A stretch of DNA of 64,000 nt from Symsagittifera roscoffensis (taxonomy: Eukaryota > Xenacoelomorpha > Acoela > Convolutidae), in assembly GCF_963678635.1 (NCBI RefSeq), contig NC_087068.1, forward strand, positions 58,637,896 through 58,701,895, written 5' to 3'. Made by a program: the position numbers and the translations under genes. How positions within the stretch are numbered: the stretch's first letter is position 1; each line of letters opens with the position of its first letter. The notes beneath the pieces were generated by a model. The model was not told the DNA's origin. It saw only the letters and a program-made list of their open reading frames with translations, and did no database searches. Positions 53,291 to 63,764 of this stretch are shown here, in pieces.

Positions 53291-54584
53291 TAGCGATGAT
53301 GCCACTCATTCTCATGGCAGGGATAAAATCAACTGGTTACAAAACCAAGAGGAAAGACCGCACTCTGACTGTAGCAACATTAGAAATGGAAATAATCAGC
53401 CAATGTGGAGAGATTACTATGAAAGGCTTTAAACCGTCTCCCAGGAACCACGGAAAAGGAAGTGTTGTAGGACAGCTAGTCCCAGTGAAATATAACTGAC
53501 TGACAGTGTCGGAAACTTTATCGATAGATGAACCCGCCAGTGTATACATGGAGATAGTGGAGTACAGGAATTTGGCCAGAGGAAACTTAATGGCTCTGGA
53601 AGACACAAGGGCCATGGAAGGTTATTTGGAAGCAATTATGCAAGGCACCACCCTGAAGCAGAAAGCATACGAGACTCTGGTATCGTCTGAGATGCATGCA
53701 GAGACGATAGAGCAGTTGGTGAGCCTTCCATGGAGAGCGGTAGATAGTGTTACGGTACTTCGAAGAAGAGATGAGAACCACGCCAAAGATACACAATCTG
53801 ATAGCAGCACCTTACGTGAGAACTGAGCTAAAACTGAGGTTTGCTTGGTGCATGATTGGACTGACTCGCGGGGAATATGATTCAGAAGAAAGAAGGAGAT
53901 CAAAAGAAGAAAAAGTATTCTTAATGACGAGCATGAGAGATCTGATAACCCAAGAGGAAGCAGCAATAGCGTGCGCGAAGCGGAGAGACGCTCTCTGTTT
54001 CATTCGGTTCATTATAGAACAAATTTCAGTACCAGCATTGAGTACTTGTGTCAAGATGCTAAGAGAAGGCGATGAACGAGCGAAAGCCTTGCTCTTGCTA
54101 CCACTGCTGGATATGCATCAAAGCAAATCAATGCGAGTGAACATGAAAGTACCCGTAGAACTAGAACCCATGAGGAAAATAGAGGAAATAAGGAGATTCT
54201 CAAGCAATGAGCTGAGGCTCACTAAGGAATCCATGGGAGCACTGCCGAAGTCCAGTTTAATACTGTGGACCAATCTGAAAGAAGTCCTACAGTTACGTGT
54301 CCGGAATCATAGGGATAGCGTACAACCCTTTCCTAAATGAGGACATCCGCGATTGCTTCTTTGATTACGAGCAAGCAGTGTTGCAGAGATTCTGGACGTC
54401 GAGAATTGCAACGATTAGAAGCGCTGCTAATCAGCAGACCAGGCTGGGACTAGTCTTAGAGGAAAAAGTGGCCGCACCTTCATTGCCAAAATCTGACAAA
54501 CGAGTTGAGTTTGGATTGGGATATTCAGACGAACTGCTGAGAACGAGATTGATGGTGGTTTGGGAAATGATGAAACCATCATGA
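53291..54584 (+). pseudogene. ORF E homologue, N-terminal and middle part, element 3
   Basis: Pieces 53260-53499, 53506-53826, 53747-54340 and 54297-54584. It is related to ORF E at protein level: RYFEEEMRTTP (REYFEEAMRTP in element 1), AKRRDALCFIRF (ARRKDATCFLRR), and SGIIGIAYNPFL (SGVMGVAYSSFL). LGLVLEEK and SDKRVEFGLG follow in the same order as in elements 1 and 2. Identity is clearly low, so this is a separate family. At least three frame changes break it. Confidence 0.5.
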
Positions 54585-55770
54585 TGTCCTAGTTCCAACG
54601 CTGATTCGATAATACGTGCAACACAAGACGTACAGAGGGAACTGAACTCAGACTGTAACCTGCCTGATCTTAACATCATCTATAACGTGATGACGACATC
54701 CTCTAAGAGTAACGGAGAAGATAAGGTAGAGTTGTCTGGTTGGGGATCAGAGGACTGGGTCACTGGAGAAGTCTGTGGACTGGAAGGTCACGTCTGTGGA
54801 GGTCTGGATTGCGTGAAGACCCTGGAGAAACAACACAAGCAATCGATGGTATTGTTTTGGAACATTGTGATGAAGGCGAAAACGGAAACGAAATTGATTG
54901 CAGATTGCCATGGAGGAACCGAGGTGAATCTAGTGATTGCAGATCTAGGATTCTACAGCATGTTTGGTTCTTTAGAGTCACTTTTGAATCTAGAACAAAA
55001 GCATGAGATTGTCACGGCCATCAGCGTAGAAGTGTTCCCAGGAGTTTTGCAGATTGAGCAAAAGCATATAGGAAAGTGGAGGGAAGCGATCGAGGCGGAA
55101 ATGAACATCCGGCACAGTGTAACTTACCGCAGACCGTCGGGAGCGCGATACTTGGTGGGATCGACATTGGCTCTAATGTGCAAAAGCAGATACCGAGTGC
55201 ATTTCGTAGCGGTGGATGTGGAAAGTACGAGAACGATCGTGGATCGAGCCTTCTCGGTGTCAAAATGTGTAAGACTAGCGAGAATGTCAGAAAATTCTTA
55301 CGAATTACTGTGCAAAATATTCTCAGCAGTTCCTGAGAGAACTAAAGAGGAGTTAGAAACGATACTGGGAAAGAAGTTCAAGGAATACGCCAGTGGGAAC
55401 TTCAGTGACTTTGAAAGACAAAAGCAGAAAGGATCAACCGTCACGGATTACAATGCAGCAGATGAGAATGAATGATGAAGTCCACCGAGTGATGATGGAA
55501 GTAGAACCACTACTGGAAGCTTCGGGAAAGCGTAATTCGAGGAGCATCATGTCAACACATGGTGAGTTTCCCTACCATTGCTTGCTTCAAACATGGTGGT
55601 ACCCCGGGCGTAGTAATCTGGTGCTGATCTGGAACTGTGGAGAGCTGATCTCCATGGGTTTACCAGACTCATCACAGCCCATAACGATAGTGATAGTGGG
55701 AGTTATGATGGCGATACGATGGCTGGAAGCTCATGTAAAGAGGAACAAAAGACAGGAGGCGCCGACGTAA
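54585..55770 (+). CDS. ORF E homologue, C-terminal part, element 3
   Basis: Long open stretch 54687-55475 (262 residues), then 55393-55770 in another frame. Cysteine motif EVCGLEGHVCGGLDCVKTL corresponds to the CDGRSC region of element 1. VDRAFSVSKCVRLARMSENS matches IDKAFSVPKCVRLARMSHHS. GEFPYHCLLQTWWYPGRSNL matches GEIPCHCLAQTVWYPEHSNL. It then runs without a microsatellite through VGVMMAIRWLEAHVK to the stop at 55768. This shows the true course of ORF E where element 1 is interrupted. Conserved Cys, Trp and Arg residues point to a folded domain of unknown function. Confidence 0.55.
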
Positions 55771-57229
55771 GAACAATTACAGGAAATGGATTGTCTAACA
55801 GATCTATGAAGAGTAGAAGTGTTGGAGGACTGCTTCCAACAGCGTCAGAATAGCTACCAACGTGTTGCAAGATACAGAGACTGAAAGTGCTGAGTCAAGG
55901 TCGCAGGAGGAGGAGATGGAGCATCGACGAATGGCCGAAAAACAAGAACCAAAAAGAAAAAAACTTAGAAGAATTTAGAAGTTTTGGAACTTCTAAACGA
56001 CAAGTAAAGGAAGAAACAAAGAAGCGACGAAAGAAAAGATGTTAAAAATCAGAATGGTTTTGTATGTGACAAAAAACTCCAAGGAGAACCAAAGCAATTA
56101 AGTTTGCAATTGAAACTGAAAAAAAAAACAATTAGTTACGTTTTGAAGATTAAAGAATTTGCTGCATTAATAAATTTGCACTTTGATTTTAGTTAGTGGC
56201 TTTAGAGACACTTACTATTCATTTAGAGAGGCTTGAATGGAGAATATTTTAAAATATACAGCCTGCCTGATTGTTTTTAATCAACTAGGTCAACTGATCA
56301 CTTTGTGGTGACATGAAAGGCTTGGGTAATCTCTTGAAGAGGGAGATAATTTCCTTGTTCCTTCTAACCATCGAGTTCCTTAGTTTTAATATTCAGGACC
56401 AGTAACAACTAAGTTTTCGAAGGGAAGAAGCATAGTAGGATACTTTTAGCTTGTTGGTTGGCAGGACTGTCCTTCAAACTAACACCTTTTAAAACCTAGG
56501 AAAAAAGTTTTAAATCAGGGCATTGACATTGGAAGTTAGAAAAAATGTTTCATCTTAAGCCATATCCTTGAAAATGCAGATTAGTGAAAGAATTCGGAAT
56601 GCTATAGTAGTGTAGTAAGATGCCATTTATGTCGATATGGAGTGGATAAAAGTGATTTCGTGCATTTTGTAAATTCTTTTCGATGGCACTGTACCATTTT
56701 TACGAAGACTACGAGATTCAATGGAGAAATTTAACGGGCTGTCTGGGGAGTGTGGGACATTCGACCAGAATGGACAAAAGTGAAATTTGAAATTAGTGGC
56801 CGCTGAACTTGAGAATTGGCAGTTTTAGACAATTAGACAAACTGTGAAGGTCAAGATATTCTGGTATTTTAAATTTTTAGAATTTCGAATGATGACGTTA
56901 TATTTCTGAGAAATGCTGAAACGGCCATTCTGGAGAAAAATCAGAAAGAAACACAACAACAACGATAGTTGCGATAGAAAGACCGACGAGAAATAGAAAA
57001 TTACAACTGGTATTTATCTGAGACCGCTCCGAAAGGTAACGATTTTGTCGCTACAATCGTTACAGAGCCATTCACGCCAACGGTGAAGGGTGTTGGAACA
57101 GTGAGTCCAGCCTTCCAGAAAGGAAATAAGAGTGTTATTTCCCCGGATTCAAGAATCCGGAGGGGCATCGAGACCTGAACTCGAACTGATAAAAATTAAC
57201 TTTAAGCTTTCTGGTCATGTCCAGAATTG
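55771..57229 (+). other. 3' noncoding region of element 3
   Basis: AT-rich; frames are short and broken. I see no gene. By place it corresponds to 13866-14703 of element 1, though base identity is too low to align by eye. Confidence 0.45.
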
Positions 57230-57634
57230 AATTTAATTAACATTTGGATTAATTTTCTGATAATGAGAAGCTAGTAGTTGAGGGAAAGGGCTGATCCATC
57301 TTCGATGGAGATGATGATTTTTATCTACTGAACAAAAACAATCGTAATACAATAAGTAGTAGTAGCCCTGTTTTTAGGAGTGACCTTGTGGTCTGGGGAT
57401 ACTGAGACCCAGCCATGAGCTCACTGTTCTTGCATATAACTAAATTAATTTGAGTGTTTTGACCGAAGCTGAAAGCAGTAACGTTTTTGTCGACCCGATG
57501 TTAGAAAGACCACTAAAAGAACTGGTTTTGGTAGAGACGGTGAAAAGCAATTAGAGCTTTGTTTAGACGCTGGCCAGTCGTTTTATAGCTTAGCTTTACT
57601 TTCCGTCGATATGTAGTTCCCGGCGAGTGTTACA
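57230..57634 (+). repeat. Diverged LTR 3' half, element 3
   Basis: Carries the LTR landmarks in order: GCTGATCCATC, CCCTGTTTTTAG, CTGAGACCCAGCCATG, and an end in GAGTGTTACA (57625-57634). L1 has TTGATCCATC, CCCTGTTTTTAA, TTGAGACCTAAGTATG and GACTGTTACA. It marks the 3' end of element 3. The start is not defined. Confidence 0.45.
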
Positions 57635-57744
57635 TAATTTAATCAATTATTAATGTTTTGTTTGTGTTAGAGTGTCAATATTTGTGTACCTGAATATTAA
57701 TTTTCGAGTTTTGCTTTCTTTTTGACTTTTAATATCTGCATTCC

Positions 57745-58640
57745 TCAAACCAAATACCCATAGTTTCCTTCTTCCTGAGCGTTCAAGTTTTCCATTTTCA
57801 TAACTAAGTTTCGCACTTCTTCTTCTTTCAGACTCCTATCCGGGCTAATTCTGAGACTTCTGATTTCTGCAGTGGCTTCCTTCAAATTTGGCAATTTTCG
57901 GTTTATTTCAATAACATCTTGTTCAGTATTGAAGGAAAGCAGCAATGGTCTGTTTATATCCTCATCGGTTTTCCGACTGATTCGGATCGTTTTCACAATT
58001 TGTTCATCTACCATGTCGATACTTGATAAAACTTCTCAACTATTTTCTCATCTCTTTTTTCCTTGATTCGCTGTCAGTAGCTGCGCTCTCCTTGGCTTTG
58101 TAGATCATAATCTTCTTTTTTCTTCAGTTTTTCCAGCTTCTTTTCTTTTTTGTTCTTCTGCTGCTTCTATGATGATCTCTTTCAAAGGTTTCACCTTCAG
58201 ATTTACAACTTCTCTCCAAACTCTTGTCTGTTCATCGACATTTCCGTGAGATTGTCCTGTTATGAATTTATAGAGATCATTCATTATGTTTTTCATGTTA
58301 TCCATAGTTGTGTCGAGATCTGCTCTGATCTTTTTGGTCGAATGATTGGTTCCACTTTCCTGTTCTTCGCTGATAAGGTGCTTCACGGATGGACAGCAAG
58401 CGGTGCAACGCCAGATTACAGTAGTTTGGCATATGTACTGATAGGCTGCGTCAGGCATTTTAAGGCAATTTGCAGAGAAGTGTTCATGGCAACGCTCACA
58501 CTCAAAGACTTTGTCTAGGGGGTTTCCATATATTTCTTTGCAAATTTTACCTTCACAAGGCTCAACGGGATCTTTGATTGATTTTGTGCCCTAACGGCAA
58601 GTTTTTTTTGGAGGAAGAGGTGGACTTTTTTGATGAGCTC
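57745..58640 (-). pseudogene. LINE ORF1 with PHD-like finger and coiled coil
   Basis: Reads on the minus strand from about 58640. First a cysteine-rich PHD-type finger near 58575-58390: C-x3-C (CEGKIC), CERCHEHFSANCLK, WRCTACC. A coiled coil follows (LDTTMDNMKNIMNDLYKF, residues in 58105-58458). After a frame change near 58060-58105 comes 57745-58014: IRISRKTDEDINRPLLLSF, NLKEATAEIRS, SPDRSLKEEEVRNLV. This order is that of ORF1 proteins of CR1/L2-like LINEs, which bind element RNA. No ORF2 lies downstream of it, so it is a separate fragment from the LINE at 60600. Confidence 0.55.
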
Positions 58641-58847
58641 TCTTTCTTCCGTCTTTGCCGCTCCAAGATAATGAAACCTCAGAATCTACAAATCAAAAAG
58701 AAATGAGTTCTTTTAACCAAGTTAATCAATACAATTCTATCAACTTTTTCCGCCGCTCCAAGGTAATTAAACCTCGAAAGCCACAGAGGAAGTTTTAAGA
58801 AAAGCGAAAGGTTTCACCTGAGCGTTTTACTGCTTCTTGTTTCCTCT

Positions 58848-59123
58848 TTGATTTCAATTTTTTCAGCTACAAAACGGCTACTCTCCAAGAGCAAGCAAAA
58901 CGACCCGGAGCAGCTCAAGGAATATTTGAAGCTGCACCAGAGTGCTGATTTGGAGCTGAAATCTCTGCGATTGGTAGTGGCACACAAAGAAAGGCTGTCA
59001 GAGCTGATTGGCAATATCAGGGGCAAACAACAGAGACCATCAGAGACAAGGAGGAAGGTGAAAGCAAGACGTGAGCAGAAGATGAAGGCAGAAGAAGTGT
59101 CTGCGCTTAAAAGAAAGGGGTGA
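58848..59123 (+). CDS. Small basic ORF upstream of the PLE (91 aa)
   Basis: Helical, Lys/Arg-rich (QLKEYLKLHQSADLELKSL, ETRRKVKARREQKMK), open to TGA at 59121. A TTTTTTCAG acceptor-like site lies at 58858-58866, so an exon start is possible. It may be the N-terminal part of the PLE or a host-derived piece. No family recognised. Confidence 0.3.
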   Translation: MISIFSATKRLLSKSKQNDPEQLKEYLKLHQSADLELKSLRLVVAHKERLSELIGNIRGKQQRPSETRRKVKARREQKMKAEEVSALKRKG

Positions 59124-59352
59124 GAAGAGTGTGATTTGTTTTGCTTTGTGCCTTGTGAGTTTTATTACTCGTGGCCTGCAAAACAATGACCACAGTACTT
59201 TTGCCTGCTGTTTGGCTCAGACAAATTTTAAAAAGAAAAATAACTTGGAAAATTGTGTTAGACTATTTAAAATTCTTTAAAAATTTCAAGTATCTGTACA
59301 TAGACTGAAGTTTCTGAGAAAATGTCTGAAAAACGATCTAATACCGGACTTT

Positions 59353-60597
59353 TTGAAGTTTATGGTCCCCGAGAACGGGGTTTTTTCGGACCAAGCTGTG
59401 CATAATTTTCAATTGAAACTACTCAGGACTGAAACTTCTAGGGCAAATGAGGATAGGAAAAGGTACGAGGAGATGCTAAGGAAAGCAAGATCACTGGTGC
59501 AAAAAGAAATTGACAATCAGTGGTGGGCATCCATTTTCCGCTTCGTGAGGCGTCAAGTTGAGGCAAGCTTAAAGACAACATCAGAAAACCATAGAAAAAA
59601 GTTAGAAAAACTGTCCGAGAGACAAGATAAACCTCTTGGGGGGAGAAATGAGCGATCAGTTAAGGTACTTGATAATATTGAACTGCCTGAATGGGTATAT
59701 GAAGTGCTATCAATGGGCCCCAAGCATCCCATTAGAGACAAATTTAACGAAACACATTTTTTGGCGGATATCGACATTTTCCTCTCACAATTGAAAAATC
59801 AAAAAACATCTGGTGAAACGTTATGTGAGATAGAATCCGCGGCAAAGGCATATGCAAAAAACGTACGGCAAACCCCAAGAGACAAAGCCGTTGAAAAAAC
59901 GAGGAAATATCTCATAGATAATGGGTTGCTAGCTGTGCCTTTTGATTAGGGGGTTGGTTTTTGCATAATGAGGAAACAAACATATGAATCAAAGCTGGAA
60001 TCCTTGTTGCAATCTGCTCAGTTTGTAAAAAAAGGTGCAACCACTGATGAGGTGATACTGAAAATTGAGAAGGAACTTAACAAAGAATTACTAGCCATGA
60101 ACAAAAGAGACGAGATAAGTGATCGGTTATATTCCAAGATGAGATCAACAGGGGGGCAACCCGCCCGTTTGTACGGTTTAGCTAAGGTACACAAGGATGA
60201 GACACCCCTACGACCTGTACTATCACTTCCCGGCAGCTCGTATGAGAATCTTAACAAAATGCTTGCAAAATTTTTTGACAACATCGATGGAGCAAATATA
60301 GAAACCAATACTAAAGAGGCTAGAAAAAAATAGAAAACATTGCTCTAGATCCGGATGAAACCATAATATCTCTTGATGTGAAAAGTTTGTACACCAACGT
60401 TCCCCTGAAGGAGGCAATTGAAATTGTTTTATAGAAGCTGTACAGCCAGGAGTCTCCTCCTGAAATTCAAAGAGCAACCAAGAAAAGGCTTTTGAATATG
60501 GCGGTCAGCAAAGAAGATTTCAAGTGTAAAGATTCATGGTGTGGACAAGTTGATGGTTTAGCAATGGGCGCGTCCCTCGCTGTAATTCTGGCAAACT

Positions 60598-60600
<3 letters not shown>
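59353..60600 (+). pseudogene. Penelope-like element, N-terminal and RT part
   Basis: The first piece to 59949 has the PLE N-terminal motif LPEWVYEVLSMGPKHPIRD (59677-59735). A TAG at 59947 precedes 59968-60333, which carries YSKMRSTGGQPARLYGLAKVHK and TPLRPVLSLPGSSYENL, the start of the PLE reverse transcriptase. After a frame change near 60330, the motif-A-like SLDVKSLYTNVPLKEA is seen near 60370-60415, and the motif-B-like VDGLAMGASLAVILANL near 60548-60600. It is cut there by a LINE. RT motif C and the rest of RT are absent. The first piece lacks a clear ATG and starts where conservation is visible. Confidence 0.75.
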
Positions 60601-60648
<48 letters not shown>

Positions 60649-60649
60649 G
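60598..60649. repeat. (TAG)n tail of minus-strand LINE
   Basis: About 17 perfect triplets at the 3' end of the LINE, reading (CTA)n on its own strand. Short tandem tails in place of poly(A) are usual in CR1/L2-like LINEs. The tail abuts PLE sequence and marks the insertion point. Confidence 0.85.
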
Positions 60650-60697
60650 GATTTAGTGTTTCCACAAGGGGTCCAGGCCCCTGTCATCCTTCACGTC

Positions 60698-62866
60698 TCA
60701 TATCGCGAGTCTAGTTCTACAATTGTTTGTCGCACAATCACATGCAAGCTTCCATGTGCATTTATTTCTTTCGTCATAGAGTGCAAATTTGTTCCAGAAC
60801 ACTTTGAGCAGGGCGCTTTTCAGTCCAGACCAATTTCGCAAATCTATTCTAAGTGCATTCGCAAGACGACATGTCTGGTAAAAGAAATTTTGTTCACACC
60901 TGTACTTTGATGGACGCTTTAGCTGAAACATAGGATAGCGAGAGAAATCTATGTATTGTGGAACATCAATCATATAAGTATCGTGTCGTTTCAAAATTAA
61001 TTTTGCCAGCAGTAACAGGTTGTTCAATTGTATGTACATGGGCAGTGGTAAATTTTGTAGTCGTTTAAATTTATCTTTGTAATTGGTATGTTTACTATGC
61101 AAAATCCAATTTACCGCCCTTTTTTGAATTATCTCGTATTGTGTCATGACGTATTTGTTTAGACCTATGCAAGAACTAGCATACATTATTACGGGAATGA
61201 CCATCAATTTATACAGGTTTAATTTTGCTTTCCAGTGTAGATTTGATGTATTCCTCTTTATCATAAAAAACACTCTGTTTGCCTTTACGCATGCTTTTTC
61301 CATATGTTGGCTCCATGTTAGATCATTTGATACGATTAGTCCAAGTTCTTTCTGACAGTCTACATGAGCTATTTGTTCCTTATTGAAATTAAAAGGAAAT
61401 CGATTTTTCCCAAAATTCAGGTGCGTACATTTATCTACGTTGAAAGGCATATTGTTTTCCAGGGTCCATAGATTCACATTGTCAAGGTCTTTTTGAAATT
61501 CATCCCTCCCCAAATTTATGCTAATGAATTTGGCATCGTCTGCGTATAATAATGGTATAACTGTATTGCATTTGTCAGGCAGGTCATTTATGAAAACCAA
61601 GAAAAACAAGGGTCCCAAAATACTGCCCTGGGGTACACCGTTAATTACTTTTTCTGAATTTGATATTTCGCCATTTACTCGTACGACTTGAGACCTTTCT
61701 GTTAGGTATGATTTAATTAATTTCAAGCTTTTATCCCTGACTCCTTGTACGAATAATTTCCGCAACAAAATTCCGTGGTCAACACGGTCAAAAGCCTTAC
61801 TATAATCTGTAAAAACCGTTTCGATACTGTCGCCATTTTCATGACCGTTATAAACTAGCTGCAAAAATGTTAAAAGCTGAACAATGGTCGATCGGTTTTT
61901 CCGAAATCCGTACTGTGCCTTGTGGAAAATCTTTTCAAAATGTTCATATAATCGCTTGAAAATTATTCGTTCTAGAATTTTCGAGATTACTGAGAGCAGA
62001 GAAACAGGTCTGTAATTTTCAATGTCACTTTTGTCATCTTTTTTATGCAAAGGGCTAATGATGGCTTTTTTCCAACATGCGGGAAAAGTACAGGTTTGAG
62101 AAATTTTTCGGAATATCTGATAGATTGAATGAGATAATGTTTCTGCATTTTTGAATAGAAAAGGAGGTAGATCGTCCGGGCCTTTGCTTTTTTTTACATT
62201 CAACAGTTTGCATATTTCAAAAATATCTTGTTCTGAAAGATCGATATTTTCTAAAATTGGTTGATTTTTGTTACTGCATTCGTTTCCGTTAAAAATTGAC
62301 AACTCCACATATACTGATGCAAAAAATTTTGAAAACAAAGCTGCTTTTGAGACATCCGTATCTGCATTTTCGTTTTGATAATGCATTATACTAGGCAAAA
62401 CTGATTTTTGGAAAGCCCTAAAATATTTAAAAAGTTTGCCGGTTGATCTTTCAGCTGCCATGGATTCCTCATAACTAACTTTATCGATTTCGATAAGCTG
62501 GTCTGTTTTCGATTTTAATAACACTACTTTAATATGTGACTCATTGTGTTTTTTCCGAGCAGTGTTCAAACATTTTATCACATGGGAGGTTGATTGACTA
62601 ATCCAGGGGGGTAAGGATGTACGATGTTTTGTGCGTTTAGGTATCGTACTCGATAAAAGATCCAACAACCATTTGTACCAATGTTCCACTATGACATTTG
62701 GATTTGACCAGCAATAAGTATCGAAGGGGTTATCAATAATTAAATCATTCAATAATTTGTAGTCACCGTTGCAAAAACTCAATGTTGACTCCTTAACATT
62801 TTTTCGCTGGTATAAGCAGGATATTTCAATATGGAATTTCGTCTTTATCGGATAATGGTTTGACAT
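60698..62866 (-). CDS. LINE ORF2 reverse transcriptase (722 aa)
   Basis: Uninterrupted. Starting with the end of the endonuclease (SNHYPIK; the usual Asp of SDH is Asn), it passes through a linker, then RT: KKAIISPLHKKDDKSDIENYRPVSL, YGFRKNRST, FTDYSKAFDRVDH (motif A Asp), NGVPQGSILGPLFFLVFIND (motif B), PLLYADDAKF (motif C, YADD near 61540) and LGLIVSNDLTWSQH. The C-terminal domain ends near CDCATNNCRTRLAI. ORF2 proteins nick the target and copy element RNA into it. The ATG at the 5' end is internal; the true start is lost. Confidence 0.85.
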   Translation of the reverse strand: MSNHYPIKTKFHIEISCLYQRKNVKESTLSFCNGDYKLLNDLIIDNPFDTYCWSNPNVIVEHWYKWLLDLLSSTIPKRTKHRTSLPPWISQSTSHVIKCLNTARKKHNESHIKVVLLKSKTDQLIEIDKVSYEESMAAERSTGKLFKYFRAFQKSVLPSIMHYQNENADTDVSKAALFSKFFASVYVELSIFNGNECSNKNQPILENIDLSEQDIFEICKLLNVKKSKGPDDLPPFLFKNAETLSHSIYQIFRKISQTCTFPACWKKAIISPLHKKDDKSDIENYRPVSLLSVISKILERIIFKRLYEHFEKIFHKAQYGFRKNRSTIVQLLTFLQLVYNGHENGDSIETVFTDYSKAFDRVDHGILLRKLFVQGVRDKSLKLIKSYLTERSQVVRVNGEISNSEKVINGVPQGSILGPLFFLVFINDLPDKCNTVIPLLYADDAKFISINLGRDEFQKDLDNVNLWTLENNMPFNVDKCTHLNFGKNRFPFNFNKEQIAHVDCQKELGLIVSNDLTWSQHMEKACVKANRVFFMIKRNTSNLHWKAKLNLYKLMVIPVIMYASSCIGLNKYVMTQYEIIQKRAVNWILHSKHTNYKDKFKRLQNLPLPMYIQLNNLLLLAKLILKRHDTYMIDVPQYIDFSRYPMFQLKRPSKYRCEQNFFYQTCRLANALRIDLRNWSGLKSALLKVFWNKFALYDERNKCTWKLACDCATNNCRTRLAI

Positions 62867-63355
62867 TTTTGTGAAACTATTTTCATTTTGAAAATTGCAA
62901 ATACAGTAACCTGAATATTTTCACTCACAAAAAACAGATCAAGGATTCCTGTTGCATCTGTATGAAAATCAATTTTTTGAATTAGATCAAATTTCTCGAT
63001 AAAAGTTAGAAAATTAGCTTCAATCGAATTTTGCGAAGAAATGCTACTCCAATTTATTGTTGGGAAATTGAAATCCCCATAAATAATCAAACCGTCACAT
63101 TTACTTCTGAGTTTCAAAATTTTGGAAAACATCTTGTGTATATCTTCCGTATTAAGTGAATATTAACTGTTTGCAGGGGGCAGATAACATGAGATGACAA
63201 AAATTTTTAGATTTGCTAAAGTGACATAGCACGCTACGACTGAACCGTTTGTATCATATCCAAAATTTGCATTTTCTGACAAAAACGATCTCTTTACACA
63301 TATCATAGTTCCTCCATGTGATGTCTGGCCAATTTTTGCTTTTCGGTCAGATCTT
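62845..63355 (-). pseudogene. LINE ORF2 AP-endonuclease part (truncated)
   Basis: Upstream part of the same ORF2 in another frame. 62845-63132 holds IIYGDFNFPTINW, the D-x-N motif of the AP endonuclease, and GILDLFFVSEN. Before a TAA near 63163, an extension reads GGTMICVKRS and VFVISCYLPP-like sequence at about 63170-63340. The frame change lies at 62845-62866. The N-terminal catalytic residues are missing by 5' truncation. Confidence 0.7.
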
Positions 63356-63369
63356 TTCGGTCAGAACAG

Positions 63370-63764
63370 GTTACGAAAATTAACTAACGTTCAAGTGGTT
63401 TTCACCACAAGAAAACTACAATCATTTTTACCATCGCTGAAGTCAGCATTTTCTAATGACCTCAAGTCAAGAGTGGTTTATAAACTGTCATGTAGTGGAT
63501 GCACTTCCACCTATGTCGGACAAACTGTTCGACATTTGACCACTAGAATTGAGGAACATAAGAAAGCAGACTCACCGGTAGGCCTCCACCTTCAGCAATG
63601 CAAACTTGAGGGAAATAGCGCAGATATTAGTTGAGAAATTATAGATAGGTCAAACAACCAAACAAAATTGCTAACACTAGAGGCAATACATATCAGGAAA
63701 GAGAAACCGGGCTTGAACACGCGCGATGAGTTTAGGAGCAGGGAGTTAACACTGAAAATTTAGT
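63370..63764 (+). pseudogene. Penelope-like element, GIY-YIG endonuclease part
   Basis: Resumes the PLE beyond the LINE. Open 63395-63634: SRVVYKLSCSGCTSTYVGQT holds the GIY (VVY) and YIG (YVG) elements with a CxxC pair, and HLTTRIEEHKK supplies the Arg. After a TGA at 63632-63634 the frame continues through LEAIHIRKEKPGLNTRDE, whose Glu is the third catalytic position, to RELTLKI at a TAG near 63762. In PLEs this nuclease follows RT and nicks the target. Roughly the second half of RT that should precede it is not present, so the LINE insertion came with loss of PLE sequence or the two halves are different copies. Confidence 0.75.

Larger units (their letters stand above)
60650..63360 (-). 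mobile_element. 5'-truncated CR1/Jockey-group LINE
   Basis: Spans from a short 3' UTR with a GGGGCCTGGACCCC hairpin (near 60668-60682) to the middle of the endonuclease at about 63360, where PLE sequence resumes. It is the least decayed element in the window, so probably the youngest insertion. The 5' end is lost in the usual target-primed manner. Confidence 0.8.

Noticed and set aside
58848-59123. Host exon with splice acceptor
   Set aside because: A TTTTTTCAG precedes it, but nothing else supports a host gene and the PLE begins soon after; kept only as a low-confidence ORF.
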